A DNA stretch of 17,119 nt from Paracoccaceae bacterium (GCA_007134805.1 SLKB01000131.1:1-17119); one strand, 5' to 3'. Positions 1 through 8,321 are shown, counted from the first letter of the stretch. The notes: generated by a model from the letters alone, not told the origin. A program made the numbers and translations.

Positions 1-1328
1 CACGCGCGGGTTTCGTGCTGATCAGCCATGACCGCGCCTTCCTGCGAACGCTGACCCGCGCCACGCTCTGGCTCGATCGCGGCCAGATGCGCAGGCGCGA
101 TGCGGGCTTTGAAAGCTTCGAGACGTGGCGAGACGAGGTCTGGGCGGCCGAGGATGAGGCGCGCCACAAGCTCGACCGCAAGATAAAGGCCGAGGCGCGC
201 TGGGCGGTCGAGGGGATCAGTGCGCGGCGCAAGCGCAATCAGGGCCGTGTGCGCGCGCTGCAGGCGCTACGCGCCGAGCGCGCCGCGCAGATCAACCGGC
301 AGGGCACGGCGGCGATGGCCTTTGACTCGGCGACAGCCTCGGGCAAGCTCGTGGCCGAGCTGGAGCATGTCCACAAGGCCTATGGCGAGCGCATCATCAT
401 GCGCGATCTTTCGCTCCGGATCACGCGGGGCGAGCGCATAGCCTTCGTGGGCCCCAACGGGGTCGGCAAGACGACGCTGCTGCGCCTGATCACGGGCGAT
501 GAGGCCCCCGACGCAGGGCAGATACGGCGCGGCACCAATCTGGAACTGGCGGTCTTCGATCAGGCCCGCGCGCAGCTCGACCCCGATGCGAGCCTCTGGG
601 AGAACCTGACCGGCGATCCGGTGATGCGCGTGCCGGGGCAGGCCGATCAGGTGATGGTGCGCGGCCAGCCCAAGCATGTGATCGGCTATCTAAAGGAATT
701 CCTCTTCGACGAGGCACAGGCGCGCGCCCCAGTCCGTTCGCTGTCTGGGGGCGAGAAGGCGCGGCTTCTGCTCGCGCGGATCATGGCACGGCCCTCGAAC
801 CTTTTGGTGCTCGACGAGCCGACGAATGATCTCGATCTCGAGACGCTCGATTTGTTGCAGGATCTGCTCGATCAGTTCGACGGCACAGTGCTGCTGGTCA
901 GCCATGATCGCGATTTCATCGACCGGCTGGCCACCACCACGCTGGCCTTCGAGGGCGCGGGCAAGGTCACCATCTTTGCCGGCGGTTGGAGCGATACGCT
1001 CGCCCAGCGCGCGCAGGCGACATCCCCTCACGCCCCGGAGCCCGAAAAACCGGCCAAACGCGCCGCACCCCCGCGCCAGCCCCAGCGTAGTACGCGCAAG
1101 CCCGCGCTCAGTTTCACCGAGACGCACAGGTTCGCGGCGCTGCCTGCAGAGATCGCGAAGCTTGAAGCAGAGATCGCTAAACTCGCCGCGCTGCTGTCCG
1201 ACCCGGATCTCTTCATCCGCGAGCCTGTCAAGTTCCGCAAGGCGACCGAGGCACTTGCCGCGCGCCAGAGTGCGCTCGAGGCTGCAGAGGATGAATGGCT
1301 CGTGCTGGCCGAAAAGGCCGAAGAGTAG
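1..1328 (+). CDS. uup: ABC-F ATPase of the Uup type (5' end cut by window)
   Basis: This is the C-terminal part of a cytosolic, ribosome-associated ABC-F protein. The frame is open to the left edge, so the true start and most of the first ATPase domain are missing. What remains opens with the H-switch of the first domain (LISHDRAFL) and runs through a charged linker containing the SARRKRNQGR stretch typical of Uup. A complete second ATPase domain follows. Counting residues from the GTG at 15, it has Walker A GPNGVGKT at about 146-153, signature LSGGEK at about 243, Walker B LLVLDEPTND at about 263 and H-switch VSHDRDF at about 295. The tail is a Pro/Lys/Arg-rich spacer and a C-terminal coiled coil (about 370-437), which separates Uup from shorter ABC-F members. 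Family knowledge: Uup acts on ribosomes and has been linked to the stability of tandem repeats and branched DNA. The stop lies 3 nt from the stop of the converging SDR gene. Confidence 0.9.
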   Translation, partial: RAGFVLISHDRAFLRTLTRATLWLDRGQMRRRDAGFESFETWRDEVWAAEDEARHKLDRKIKAEARWAVEGISARRKRNQGRVRALQALRAERAAQINRQGTAAMAFDSATASGKLVAELEHVHKAYGERIIMRDLSLRITRGERIAFVGPNGVGKTTLLRLITGDEAPDAGQIRRGTNLELAVFDQARAQLDPDASLWENLTGDPVMRVPGQADQVMVRGQPKHVIGYLKEFLFDEAQARAPVRSLSGGEKARLLLARIMARPSNLLVLDEPTNDLDLETLDLLQDLLDQFDGTVLLVSHDRDFIDRLATTTLAFEGAGKVTIFAGGWSDTLAQRAQATSPHAPEPEKPAKRAAPPRQPQRSTRKPALSFTETHRFAALPAEIAKLEAEIAKLAALLSDPDLFIREPVKFRKATEALAARQSALEAAEDEWLVLAEKAEE

Positions 1329-1331
1329 CGC

Positions 1332-1994
1332 CTAGACCAGGTCGATCAGACGTCGGGCTTCCTGCGCGCATGGGGTCAGGCGGTCGCGCTCCTCGCCGGG
1401 AAAGAACCGCGCACGCGTGGCCGTCGGCATCGGCGCGCAGGCCTCGATGATGACCCGCGGGCCGACGCGCGCGCCCTCGGCCTGCCATGAGCGCGCAAGC
1501 GCCATCTGCGCTGCTTTTGAGGCGCCATAGGCGCCCATGAATTTATCCCCCGCGACCGGATCATCGATGAACAGCGCTGTCCCGCGCGGCTGTGAGGCGG
1601 CCAGCAAGGGCGCGATCATGGTGATCAGGAAGCCCGAGGCCCGGATATTCGTCGCCATGCAGCGATCCCAGTCCTTCCCGGCGATGTGATCGGCGGGCGA
1701 CATCGGCGGGGCGTGGATCGCCGCATGCACCCAGAGATCGAGCCGCCCCCAGCGGTCATGAATGTCGCGGCACAGATGGCGCATCGCGTCATCGCGGGTG
1801 ATGTCCATCGCGGCCAGCGTGGCGCTTCCGCCGCGCGCCTGAATGCGGTCGTCGAGCTCTTCAAGCCCGCCCAGCGTGCGGCCAAGCGCAATCACATGCC
1901 AGCTGCGCGCGGCCAGCTCTTCGGCCAGAGCAAAGCCCAGACCACGCGACGCGCCGGTGACCAGCGCCAGCCTCTTTTGCGGTGTTTCCGTCAT
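1332..1994 (-). CDS. SDR-family NAD(P)-dependent oxidoreductase, YciK-like
   Basis: This is a 220-aa short-chain dehydrogenase/reductase with a Rossmann fold, expected in the cytosol. The N-terminus carries the nucleotide-binding TGASRGLG (13-20). An acidic residue after beta-3 (MDI, about 63), HAA in place of the usual NAG (90-92) and N116 follow. The active-site YGASK gives Tyr156 and Lys160. The catalytic Ser normally found about a dozen residues before the Tyr is not evident: that stretch reads FIDDPVAGDKFMGAY. The protein may therefore work on an unusual substrate or not be a classical dehydrogenase. ATG 1994 was chosen because MTETPQKRLALVTGAS is a normal SDR N-terminus, and GGAGAG lies about 17 nt upstream. 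An in-frame ATG at 2066 would add 24 unlikely residues. The gene converges on uup with 3 nt between stops. Substrate unknown. Confidence 0.85.
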   Translation of the reverse strand: MTETPQKRLALVTGASRGLGFALAEELAARSWHVIALGRTLGGLEELDDRIQARGGSATLAAMDITRDDAMRHLCRDIHDRWGRLDLWVHAAIHAPPMSPADHIAGKDWDRCMATNIRASGFLITMIAPLLAASQPRGTALFIDDPVAGDKFMGAYGASKAAQMALARSWQAEGARVGPRVIIEACAPMPTATRARFFPGEERDRLTPCAQEARRLIDLV

Positions 1995-2166
1995 GCCGGG
2001 TGCAATGCCACTCTCCGAGACCCGTGGCAAGGGTGCGTTCTTGCACCACAAAACGCCTGAACGCATCCGATCGGCAAGAATCCGCTTGACTCGAATCTCC
2101 GCATCACGCCGATTTGAAGACTGGTCCTTGGGGGGCCTTTGAACGCAATGATTTCAAGGGGGTCGC

Positions 2167-2589
2167 ATGCTGCGCCATTTTTTTGCTGTTTGTCTTGCAT
2201 TAAGTCTCACCACCGGGGCGGCGTTTGCCGACCGGATCGTCGCGCGGGTGAGCATCACTGATCAGAAGATGCATGTCTATCACCACGGCCAGCTTCTCTA
2301 TGAATGGCCGGTGTCGACCGCACGGCAGGGCAAGGTCACGCCGACCGGGGCCTGGCAGCCACAATTCCTGTCGCGCCACCACCGTTCGAGCCTCTATAAC
2401 AATGCGCCGATGCCCTATTCGATCTTCTATTCGGGCAATTTCGCGATCCACGGCACGGATCAGATCAATCGGCTCGGCCGTCCGGCGTCGGCCGGATGCG
2501 TGCGCCTGCACCCTGACAATGCGCGGCTGCTCTTCGAGATGGTTCGCGCCGAAGGGCTCGACCAAATGCGAGTCGTCGTCGTGCAGTAG
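2167..2589 (+). CDS. Secreted L,D-transpeptidase (YkuD domain)
   Basis: This 140-aa protein is a minimal YkuD enzyme with a cleavable signal peptide: MLRHFF, a hydrophobic core and a likely cut after AFA at residue 21. It should act in the periplasm, forming 3-3 peptidoglycan cross-links or attaching proteins to the wall through a cysteine acyl-enzyme. The catalytic block is intact: His95 in AIHGT, then LGRPASAGCVRL with Ser108, Gly110, nucleophile Cys111 and Arg113. The protein is almost all catalytic domain, with no LysM or peptidoglycan-binding module. AAGGGGG ends about 5 nt before the ATG, which supports this start. The gene is divergent from the SDR gene. The intervening 172 bp contain a possible -35 TTGACT at 2086-2091 but no good -10. 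Exact role (cross-linking or tethering) cannot be told from sequence. Confidence 0.9.
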   Translation: MLRHFFAVCLALSLTTGAAFADRIVARVSITDQKMHVYHHGQLLYEWPVSTARQGKVTPTGAWQPQFLSRHHRSSLYNNAPMPYSIFYSGNFAIHGTDQINRLGRPASAGCVRLHPDNARLLFEMVRAEGLDQMRVVVVQ

Positions 2590-2764
2590 AGGCGCGCGTG
2601 GCAGCGCATGCGGCCCGCCGCTGATGGGATGGGCGACGCCCTGAGTCTCCGTTGCCACATCTTGCCCGCATGATCTGGTGGGTGGCCTTTTGCCGCTACC
2701 CAATTGGTCGCGGTATGCCTATAGTTCTTGGGATGGTCGTCGAGAGCAACCCGAGGGAGGGAGC

Positions 2765-3232
2765 ATGCGCTGTCCGTTTTGCGGCAACACTGACACTCAG
2801 GTCAAGGATTCCCGCCCCGCCGAAGACCATGGCGCGATCCGACGGCGTCGCTTCTGCCCGGCCTGCGGCGGACGCTTCACAACCTATGAGCGCGTGCAGC
2901 TCCGCGATCTGGTGGTTGTGAAAAGCAACGGCCGGCGCGAGGCTTTCGACCGCGAAAAGCTCGAACGCTCGATCCGCATCGCGATGCAGAAACGCCCGGT
3001 CGAACACGACCGCATCGACCAGATGATCTCGGGCATCGTGCGGCGGCTCGAAAGCATGGGTGATACCGACATCCCGTCGAAGATGATCGGCGAGATCGTG
3101 ATGGAAACCCTCGCCCGGATCGACACAGTCGCCTATGTCCGCTTCGCCAGTGTCTACAAGAACTTCCAGGAGGCGGATGATTTCGACAAGTTCGTCTCGC
3201 TCCTGCGCCCCGAACAGAAAACCGCCGAGTAA
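2765..3232 (+). CDS. nrdR: Transcriptional repressor NrdR
   Basis: NrdR is a cytosolic repressor of ribonucleotide reductase genes that senses ATP/dATP. At 155 aa it has the usual family length. The N-terminal zinc ribbon is complete, with MRCPFC (Cys3, Cys6) and CPAC (Cys31, Cys34). An ATP-cone domain follows, beginning [17 protein letters not shown] at about 48-64. ATG 2765 was chosen because the MRCPFCG start is invariant in the family and a strong GAGGGAGG Shine-Dalgarno sits just upstream; an earlier in-frame start at 2678 adds non-homologous residues. A possible -10 TATAGT lies at 2720-2725. ribD starts 3 nt after the stop, and the nrdR-ribD pair is common in proteobacteria. No ribonucleotide reductase gene is in the window, so its targets lie elsewhere. 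Confidence 0.96.
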   Translation: MRCPFCGNTDTQVKDSRPAEDHGAIRRRRFCPACGGRFTTYERVQLRDLVVVKSNGRREAFDREKLERSIRIAMQKRPVEHDRIDQMISGIVRRLESMGDTDIPSKMIGEIVMETLARIDTVAYVRFASVYKNFQEADDFDKFVSLLRPEQKTAE

Positions 3233-3235
3233 GCC

Positions 3236-4330
3236 TTGATCTCGCAAGAGGATCGTCGGTTCATGCGCCTTGCCATCGCGCTAGCGCGCCGCGGGTTGGG
3301 GCAGGTCTGGCCGAACCCGGCAGTGGGCTGCGTGATCACGCGCGACGGGCGGATCCTTGGGCGCGGCTGGACGCAACCGGGCGGGCGCCCGCACGCGGAA
3401 GCCGTCGCCCTGTCGCGCTGCGATGCGCGCGGCGCCACTGCTTATGTGAGCCTTGAGCCCTGCGCGCATCATGGCCGCACCCCTCCCTGCGCCGATGCCC
3501 TGATCGGCGCAGGCGTGGCGCGTGTGGTGACTGCCCTCACTGACCCCGACCCGCGTGTGCTGGGGCGCGGCCACGCGGCCTTGCGCGCGCATGGGATCGA
3601 GGTGGTCGAAGGCGTCGAGGCAGAGGCCGCGCGCGCGGTCAATGCAGGATTCCTGATGCGCCATATCGAGGGCCGTCCGCGCGTCACGCTGAAACTCGCG
3701 CTCACGCTTGACGGCCGCATTGCCACGGCGCGTGGCGAAAGCCGCTGGATCACGGGCCCGGCCGCGCGACGCGCGGTCCATGCGATGCGCGCGCGCCATG
3801 ACGCCGTGCTCGTCGGCGGCGGTACCGCGCGCGCCGACGATCCCGATCTGCGCGTGCGCGACCTCGGCGTTGCGCATCAGCCCGTGCGCATCGTCGCGAG
3901 CGCGGGGCTTGACCTGCCCGCGACCGGCCGGCTGGGGCGCAGTGCCCGCGCGGGGCCGGTCTGGCTGGTCCATGCCCCCGACGCCCCGGCAGAGCGGATG
4001 GCGCACTGGACAGCGACCGGCGCACGACTGATCGCCTGCCGCGCGCCCGAGGGGCGGCTCGACCTGACCGAGATGATGGCGCAGCTTGCACGGCAAGGGC
4101 TCACGCGGGTCCTCTGCGAGGGGGGCGGCCAACTTGCGGCGAGCCTGCTTGATGCGGGGCTCATCGATGAACTGGTCGTCTTCTCGGCCGGCAAGCTGAT
4201 CGGCTCAGAAGGGTGGCCCGGCCTTGGCGCCTTGCCCGCGCGGCTGCTTGCGCAGGTGCCGCAATTCGACCTGCACCATGTCCAGCCCATGGGCGCGGAT
4301 ATCGCGCATGTCTGGATGCGGCGCGGATAG
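3236..4330 (+). CDS. ribD: Bifunctional riboflavin biosynthesis deaminase/reductase RibD
   Basis: RibD carries out two successive cytosolic steps of riboflavin synthesis: deamination of the GTP-derived pyrimidine and NADPH-dependent reduction of its ribose. The N-terminal deaminase domain (about 1-145) has the zinc site His53-Ala-Glu55 and SLEPCAHHGRTPPC with Cys76 and Cys85. The reductase domain starts at RPRVTLKLALTLDGRIA (about 148) and includes GGGTARADDP (194-203) and CEGGGQL near the C-terminus. The length (364 aa) is normal. I chose the TTG at 3236 because it restores the usual N-terminus EDRRFMRLALAL-like before the domain. The ATG at 3263 (MRLAIALARRG) is the alternative. The 3-nt gap after nrdR implies translational coupling and leaves no room for an FMN riboswitch. 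No other rib genes are nearby. Confidence 0.95.
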   Translation: MISQEDRRFMRLAIALARRGLGQVWPNPAVGCVITRDGRILGRGWTQPGGRPHAEAVALSRCDARGATAYVSLEPCAHHGRTPPCADALIGAGVARVVTALTDPDPRVLGRGHAALRAHGIEVVEGVEAEAARAVNAGFLMRHIEGRPRVTLKLALTLDGRIATARGESRWITGPAARRAVHAMRARHDAVLVGGGTARADDPDLRVRDLGVAHQPVRIVASAGLDLPATGRLGRSARAGPVWLVHAPDAPAERMAHWTATGARLIACRAPEGRLDLTEMMAQLARQGLTRVLCEGGGQLAASLLDAGLIDELVVFSAGKLIGSEGWPGLGALPARLLAQVPQFDLHHVQPMGADIAHVWMRRG

Positions 4331-4367
4331 GCTTGCCTCGGCCGGCTACGCGCGCCATCTCTGCCCC

Positions 4368-4820
4368 ATGTCGCCCTTCCACAGCCATATGCAGATTGCC
4401 TTGGCCGAGGCCCGCGCCGCCGCAGCGCGCGGCGAGGTGCCCGTGGGGGCGGTCATCACATCCCCCGATGGCCAGGTAATCGCCGCTGCCGGCAACCGCA
4501 CCCGAGAGGTCCGCGACCCCACAGCCCATGCCGAAATGCTCGCAATCCGAGCGGCCTGCGCGCATCTGGGTCAGGAGCGGCTGACCGGTTTCGACATCCA
4601 TGTGACGCTCGAGCCTTGCGCGATGTGCGCCATGGCGATCGCGCATGCGCGGCTGCGCAGGCTCTATTATGGCGCGGCCGACCCGAAATCGGGCGGAGTG
4701 GCGCATGGCGCCCGGGTTTTTACACACCCTCAGGCTCATCATGTGCCTGAAATCTATGACGGAATCGACGCGCGGGCCGCCGAGGCCCTCATGCGCGAAT
4801 TCTTCCGGAAGCTCAGGTGA
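4368..4820 (+). CDS. tadA: tRNA-specific adenosine-34 deaminase TadA
   Basis: TadA converts adenosine to inosine at the wobble position of tRNA-Arg(ACG) and is normally essential. The 150-aa protein has the full zinc-dependent deaminase signature: TAHAEML with His54 and proton-shuttling Glu56, and LEPCAMC with Cys84 and Cys87. The GEVPVGAV substrate loop sits near the start and the MREFFRKLR C-terminal helix is typical. Start choice is weak. ATG 4368 has no clear Shine-Dalgarno, and ATG 4389 (MQIALAEARAAA) would also give a complete enzyme. The gene follows ribD by 37 nt and precedes the ceramidase-like gene by 4 nt, so it is probably read from the nrdR-ribD transcript. A generic cytidine/guanine deaminase is less likely given PCAMC and the tail. 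Confidence 0.92.
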   Translation: MSPFHSHMQIALAEARAAAARGEVPVGAVITSPDGQVIAAAGNRTREVRDPTAHAEMLAIRAACAHLGQERLTGFDIHVTLEPCAMCAMAIAHARLRRLYYGAADPKSGGVAHGARVFTHPQAHHVPEIYDGIDARAAEALMREFFRKLR

Positions 4821-4824
4821 TGTG

Positions 4825-5469
4825 ATGCTTGAAGATCAGGTCATAGCCTATTGCGAACGCACGGATTTCTCGTATTGGTCCGAGCCTGTGAACGCGATCA
4901 CCAACGCAGCCTTCATCGCCGCCGCAATGCTTGTCTGGCCGCAGACCCGCGGAATGCCGCTCGCCCGCGCGATGGCCATGGTGCTCGCGGTGATCGGCCT
5001 GGGTTCGTTCCTGTGGCACACGCATGCGACACGCTGGGCGGGGCTCGCCGATGTGATCCCGATTCTGATCTTCATCCTGCTCTATCTCTTTGCGGCGACC
5101 CGCGATTTCCTGCGGCTGCATCCGCTCTGGGCGGTCGCTGCGGTGCTGCTGTTTCTGCCCTATGCAGCGGCGTTTTCGTGGGCGGCGGGGCAGATCCTGC
5201 CCGGTCTGGGCGCGAGTGCCGCCTATTTCAGCGTGGCAGCGCTCATCGCGCTTTACGGGCTGATCCTGCGCGGTACCCCGACGGGGCGCGGGCTTTTGGG
5301 CGGGGCGGGGATCCTGTGTGTCTCGCTCGGCTTCCGCATGGCCGATGGCCCGGTCTGCGCGGTCTTTCCGCTGGGGACGCATTTCATGTGGCATCTTCTC
5401 AACGCGCTGATGCTGGGCTGGATGATCACGGTCTATTGCGCGCATCGACGCGCGCAGGCCGCCGCGTGA
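4825..5469 (+). CDS. Ceramidase-family (CREST superfamily) integral membrane hydrolase
   Basis: This 214-aa protein has about seven hydrophobic segments and the sequence pattern of alkaline ceramidase-like membrane hydrolases. Visible are an N-terminal YCERTDFSYWSEPVNAITN block, GSFLWHTHAT with Ser61 and His65, Asp76 in LADVIPI, and GTHFMWHLLNA with His186 and His190. In the CREST superfamily the Ser, Asp and three His residues form a zinc-dependent active site within the membrane, and here all five positions are present. The eukaryotic relatives cleave ceramide; the bacterial substrate is uncertain and could be another amide or ester lipid. ATG 4825 lies 4 nt after the tadA stop with an AGGTG ribosome site, suggesting co-expression with a tRNA-modifying enzyme to which it has no obvious functional link. 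Confidence 0.8.
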   Translation: MLEDQVIAYCERTDFSYWSEPVNAITNAAFIAAAMLVWPQTRGMPLARAMAMVLAVIGLGSFLWHTHATRWAGLADVIPILIFILLYLFAATRDFLRLHPLWAVAAVLLFLPYAAAFSWAAGQILPGLGASAAYFSVAALIALYGLILRGTPTGRGLLGGAGILCVSLGFRMADGPVCAVFPLGTHFMWHLLNALMLGWMITVYCAHRRAQAAA

Positions 5470-5544
5470 GCCTGGCGCCGCTTGCGCCCTGCGCGGCTTG
5501 CCGCTAAACCGCGCGCAAACCCCGGAAACCCGAGCGGAGATCGC

Positions 5545-5835
5545 ATGTCCGAGATCGACCTGGAGACCGCGCGCAAGGTGGCGCATCTGGCACGCATCGC
5601 TGTGCCCGAGGATCATCTGCCCGCGTTGGCCACTGAGCTCAGCCAGATCCTGACCTTCATGGAGCAACTGGGCGAAGTCGATATCGCGGGCGTCGAGCCC
5701 ATGACCTCGGTGACGCCGATGCGCCTGAAGCGCCGTCCCGACGGGGTGAGCGATGGCAACATGCAGGCACGAATCCTGTCGAACGCGCCCGATGCGCGCG
5801 AGGGCTTCTTCGCTGTGCCGAAGGTGGTGGAATGA
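5545..5835 (+). CDS. gatC: Asp-tRNA(Asn)/Glu-tRNA(Gln) amidotransferase subunit C
   Basis: GatC is the small wrapping subunit that stabilises the GatA-GatB interface in the transamidation route to Gln-tRNA and Asn-tRNA. The 96-aa sequence has the family's form: an N-terminal helical part ([10 protein letters not shown]), the [25 protein letters not shown] block, and a C-terminal stretch [12 protein letters not shown] that ends as expected. ATG 5545 follows a GGAG Shine-Dalgarno. The TGA stop overlaps the gatA ATG in an ATGA arrangement, giving translational coupling and stoichiometric subunits. The 75 nt upstream contain a possible GCGCGG/CCGCGC hairpin but no clear promoter. Confidence 0.95.
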   Translation: MSEIDLETARKVAHLARIAVPEDHLPALATELSQILTFMEQLGEVDIAGVEPMTSVTPMRLKRRPDGVSDGNMQARILSNAPDAREGFFAVPKVVE

Positions 5836-7313
5836 CCGAACTCAATGCCCTGACCATCGCCGCCGCGCGCGATCTCCTGCGCGCGGGCGATCTGACCTCG
5901 ACCGCGCTGACGCAAGCCTGCCTGACGGCGATCGAGGGTGCAGGCCGGCTCAATGCCTTTGTCCACAAGACCCCGGATCTGGCCATGGCGCGCGCAGAGG
6001 CCGCCGATGCGTGGCTGAAGGCAGGCGATGCCCCCGCGCTGTGCGGGATCCCGATTGGCATCAAGGATCTTTTTTGCACCGAGGGCGTGCCCAGTCAGGC
6101 GGCGAGCCGGATCCTCGAGGGCTTTTGCCCCGAATACGAATCGACGGTCTCTGCGCAATTGCGGGATGCGGGCGCGGTGATGCTGGGCAAGCTCAACATG
6201 GACGAATTCGCCATGGGCTCGAGCAACGAGAGTTCGGTCTACGGCAATGCCATCAACCCCTGGCGGGCGGATGGGCAGGATCTGACGCCGGGGGGCTCCT
6301 CGGGGGGGTCGGCGGCGGCAGTGGCGGCGGATCTGTGCCTGGGCGCGACAGGCACAGACACGGGCGGGTCGATCCGTCAACCTGCGGCCTTCACGGGCAC
6401 CGTCGGCATCAAGCCCACCTATGGGCGCTGCTCGCGCTGGGGGATCGTGGCCTTTGCGTCTTCGCTTGACCAGGCCGGCCCGATGACCCGGACGGTGCGC
6501 GACGCGGCGATCATGCTCGAGGCCATGTGCGGCCATGACCCGAAGGATTCAACCTCTGCCGACTTGGCCGTGCCCGATTTCGAGGCGATGCTGACAGGCG
6601 ATATCCGCGGCCAGAAGATCGGCATTCCGCGCGAGTACCGGATGGACGGCATGCCTGCTGAAATCGAGGCGCTCTGGTCCGGCGGGTCAGCGATGCTGCG
6701 CGATGCCGGCGCTGAGATCGTCGATATCTCGCTGCCGCACACGAAATACGCGCTGCCCGCCTATTACGTGATCGCGCCGGCCGAGGCGTCGAGCAATCTC
6801 GCGCGCTACGACGGGGTGCGCTACGGGCATCGCGCGAAACTCGGGCCCGGCGACGGGATCACCCAGATGTACGAGAAGACCCGCGCCGAGGGGTTCGGCC
6901 CGGAAGTGCAGCGCCGGGTGATGATCGGCACCTATGTGCTGTCGGCCGGGTTCTATGACGCCTATTACAACCGCGCCCGGAAGGTGCGCACGCTGATCAA
7001 GCAGGACTTCGACCGTGCCTTCGCGCAAGGCATCGACGCGATCCTCACCCCTGCGACGCCCTCGGCCGCCTTCCAGCTTGGCGCGATGGACGACGCCGAC
7101 CCGGTGCAGATGTATCTCAACGATGTCTTCACGGTGCCGGTCAATCTGGCCGGCCTGCCCGGGATCGCGCTGCCGGCAGGGCTCGATGCGCACGGCCTGC
7201 CGCTGGGCCTGCAACTGATCGGCCGGCCCTGGGACGAGGCGGCGCTCCTCAACACGGCCGAGGTGCTCGAGCGCGCCGCGGGCTTTGTTTCCAAGCCGGA
7301 AAAATGGTGGTAA
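5832..7313 (+). CDS. gatA: Asp-tRNA(Asn)/Glu-tRNA(Gln) amidotransferase subunit A
   Basis: GatA is the glutaminase subunit that releases ammonia, channelled to GatB to convert mischarged Glu-tRNA(Gln) or Asp-tRNA(Asn). The 493-aa protein belongs to the amidase-signature family, and the Ser-cisSer-Lys triad is intact: Lys78 in [10 protein letters not shown], cis-Ser156 in [10 protein letters not shown], and nucleophile Ser180 in [12 protein letters not shown]. GatA-specific stretches such as [15 protein letters not shown] and [12 protein letters not shown], and the C-terminal [15 protein letters not shown], are all present. It overlaps gatC by ATGA. The partner gatB is not in this window, so it must lie elsewhere, as is common in this group. 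A non-tRNA amidase is unlikely because of the adjacent gatC. Confidence 0.97.
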   Translation: MTELNALTIAAARDLLRAGDLTSTALTQACLTAIEGAGRLNAFVHKTPDLAMARAEAADAWLKAGDAPALCGIPIGIKDLFCTEGVPSQAASRILEGFCPEYESTVSAQLRDAGAVMLGKLNMDEFAMGSSNESSVYGNAINPWRADGQDLTPGGSSGGSAAAVAADLCLGATGTDTGGSIRQPAAFTGTVGIKPTYGRCSRWGIVAFASSLDQAGPMTRTVRDAAIMLEAMCGHDPKDSTSADLAVPDFEAMLTGDIRGQKIGIPREYRMDGMPAEIEALWSGGSAMLRDAGAEIVDISLPHTKYALPAYYVIAPAEASSNLARYDGVRYGHRAKLGPGDGITQMYEKTRAEGFGPEVQRRVMIGTYVLSAGFYDAYYNRARKVRTLIKQDFDRAFAQGIDAILTPATPSAAFQLGAMDDADPVQMYLNDVFTVPVNLAGLPGIALPAGLDAHGLPLGLQLIGRPWDEAALLNTAEVLERAAGFVSKPEKWW

Positions 7314-7344
7314 CCTTCGACAACCCTATCCGAGGCAAGAGTTG

Positions 7345-8172
7345 ATGACCCGACATGTTCCTGCCCTGATCGCAGCCTGTTTCGCCGGGATGGTGCTGGT
7401 CGCCTGCGAGACAGCGGCACCCTATTCGAATGTCATCGACACGACCGGCGATGGCGTGGGCTTCAGTGATTACACGCAGTATCGCCGCGCGCAGGAAGAA
7501 CTCGCGCGCATTCGCCGCGCGGACGCCGCGCAGGCGGCGCAACGTTCGGCACAAGGGCAGGGCAGCGCTCTCGCCGCCCAGCCCGCAGACGCGCCCCGCT
7601 CGGTCGCTCAGGATGCAGTTGCCGCCCTGCGCGGGCGTGACAGCGGCGGCATCGGGGCGCCCGAGGCGTCGTCCACGCTCACGCCCAGCCCGATGCCGGG
7701 GCAATTGAGCGCGGATATGGATGCGCCCACCACGGGTTCCGAGCCGCTGAGCGCGATGGGCAGTGCCGCGCCCGCGCAGGGCGGCGGGGTCAGCGATCAG
7801 CGCTTCGAGCCGGGCTCTTTCGCGGACGGGGGCGGCGCGCAACTGCCACAGCGCGACACGGTCCCGCAGGTGCAGGTCGCTGATGCCGAGCTTGGCACGG
7901 CGGGGGGGCCGAACCTCTTTGCCTACGCAATCTCGACCACGCATCAAGTCGGGACGCAACGTTACACCCGCTCACATCCGCTGCGCTGGCGGCGCTGGGA
8001 AGCGGCCTGCCGGCAGTTCACGAGCCAGGATCTGGCGCAGGAGGCCTTCCTGGCCGCCGGTGGACCAGAGCAGGATCCCAACCACCTCGACCCTGATGGG
8101 GATGGCTTTGCATGCTGGTGGGATCCCGCGCCCTTCCGCGAAGCTGCGCGGACTGTGCGGGCGCGCGAATAG
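7345..8172 (+). CDS. Putative lipoprotein with excalibur-like C-terminal motif
   Basis: This 275-aa protein has a lipoprotein signal peptide: hydrophobic residues 6-20 and the lipobox LVAC with Cys21 as the lipidated residue. The middle (about 50-185) is a low-complexity Ala/Gln/Pro/Gly-rich stretch, likely an extended spacer. The C-terminal 85 residues are compact. They contain NLFAYAISTTH, an RWRRWEAACRQF helix, and DPNHLDPDGDGFACWW (244-259), which resembles the DxDxDGxxC calcium-binding core of excalibur domains. A second DTTGDG loop occurs at 32-37. Cys222 and Cys257 could form a disulfide. GAGGCAAGAG precedes the ATG. The gene starts 31 nt after gatA and is followed by a hairpin and the amidase gene, so an envelope role is plausible but the function is unknown. 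Confidence 0.8.
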   Translation: MTRHVPALIAACFAGMVLVACETAAPYSNVIDTTGDGVGFSDYTQYRRAQEELARIRRADAAQAAQRSAQGQGSALAAQPADAPRSVAQDAVAALRGRDSGGIGAPEASSTLTPSPMPGQLSADMDAPTTGSEPLSAMGSAAPAQGGGVSDQRFEPGSFADGGGAQLPQRDTVPQVQVADAELGTAGGPNLFAYAISTTHQVGTQRYTRSHPLRWRRWEAACRQFTSQDLAQEAFLAAGGPEQDPNHLDPDGDGFACWWDPAPFREAARTVRARE

Positions 8173-8178
8173 CAGGCT

Positions 8179-8194
8179 CGCGCCGTGCGGCGCG
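8179..8194 (+). other. GC-rich hairpin just after the lipoprotein gene
   Basis: CGCGCC and GGCGCG form a perfect 6-bp stem around the loop GTGC, starting 7 nt after the lipoprotein stop. No T tract follows, so it is not a textbook terminator. It could protect the mRNA 3' end or assist Rho-dependent termination. Confidence 0.4.
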
Positions 8195-8261
8195 CGGGAT
8201 GCATCATGTCCTTCCGGGGGAAGCGCCTGCTCAGGGTCCTCCTGCACCCTTCGCAGCAGCT

Positions 8262-8281
8262 GCCCGTGCGAGCGCACGGGC
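8262..8281 (+). other. Perfect 8-bp hairpin upstream of the amidase gene
   Basis: GCCCGTGC and GCACGGGC form a perfect stem around GAGC, 41 nt before the amidase start. Without a T tract its role is open: a second processing or termination element between the lipoprotein and amidase genes, or a symmetric operator. Confidence 0.4.
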
Positions 8282-8321
8282 GTCGCGACCGTCCCGGCAC
8301 AGCGCGCCCGATGAGCCGGGC

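Noticed and set aside
2590..2764. NrdR box or strong terminator between the L,D-transpeptidase gene and nrdR
   Set aside because: No match to the NrdR box consensus was found, and the small GC hairpins here have no T tract. The possible -10 TATAGT is too weak alone to list.
3233..3262. FMN riboswitch before ribD
   Set aside because: Only 3 nt separate nrdR and ribD, and no conserved RFN elements are visible.
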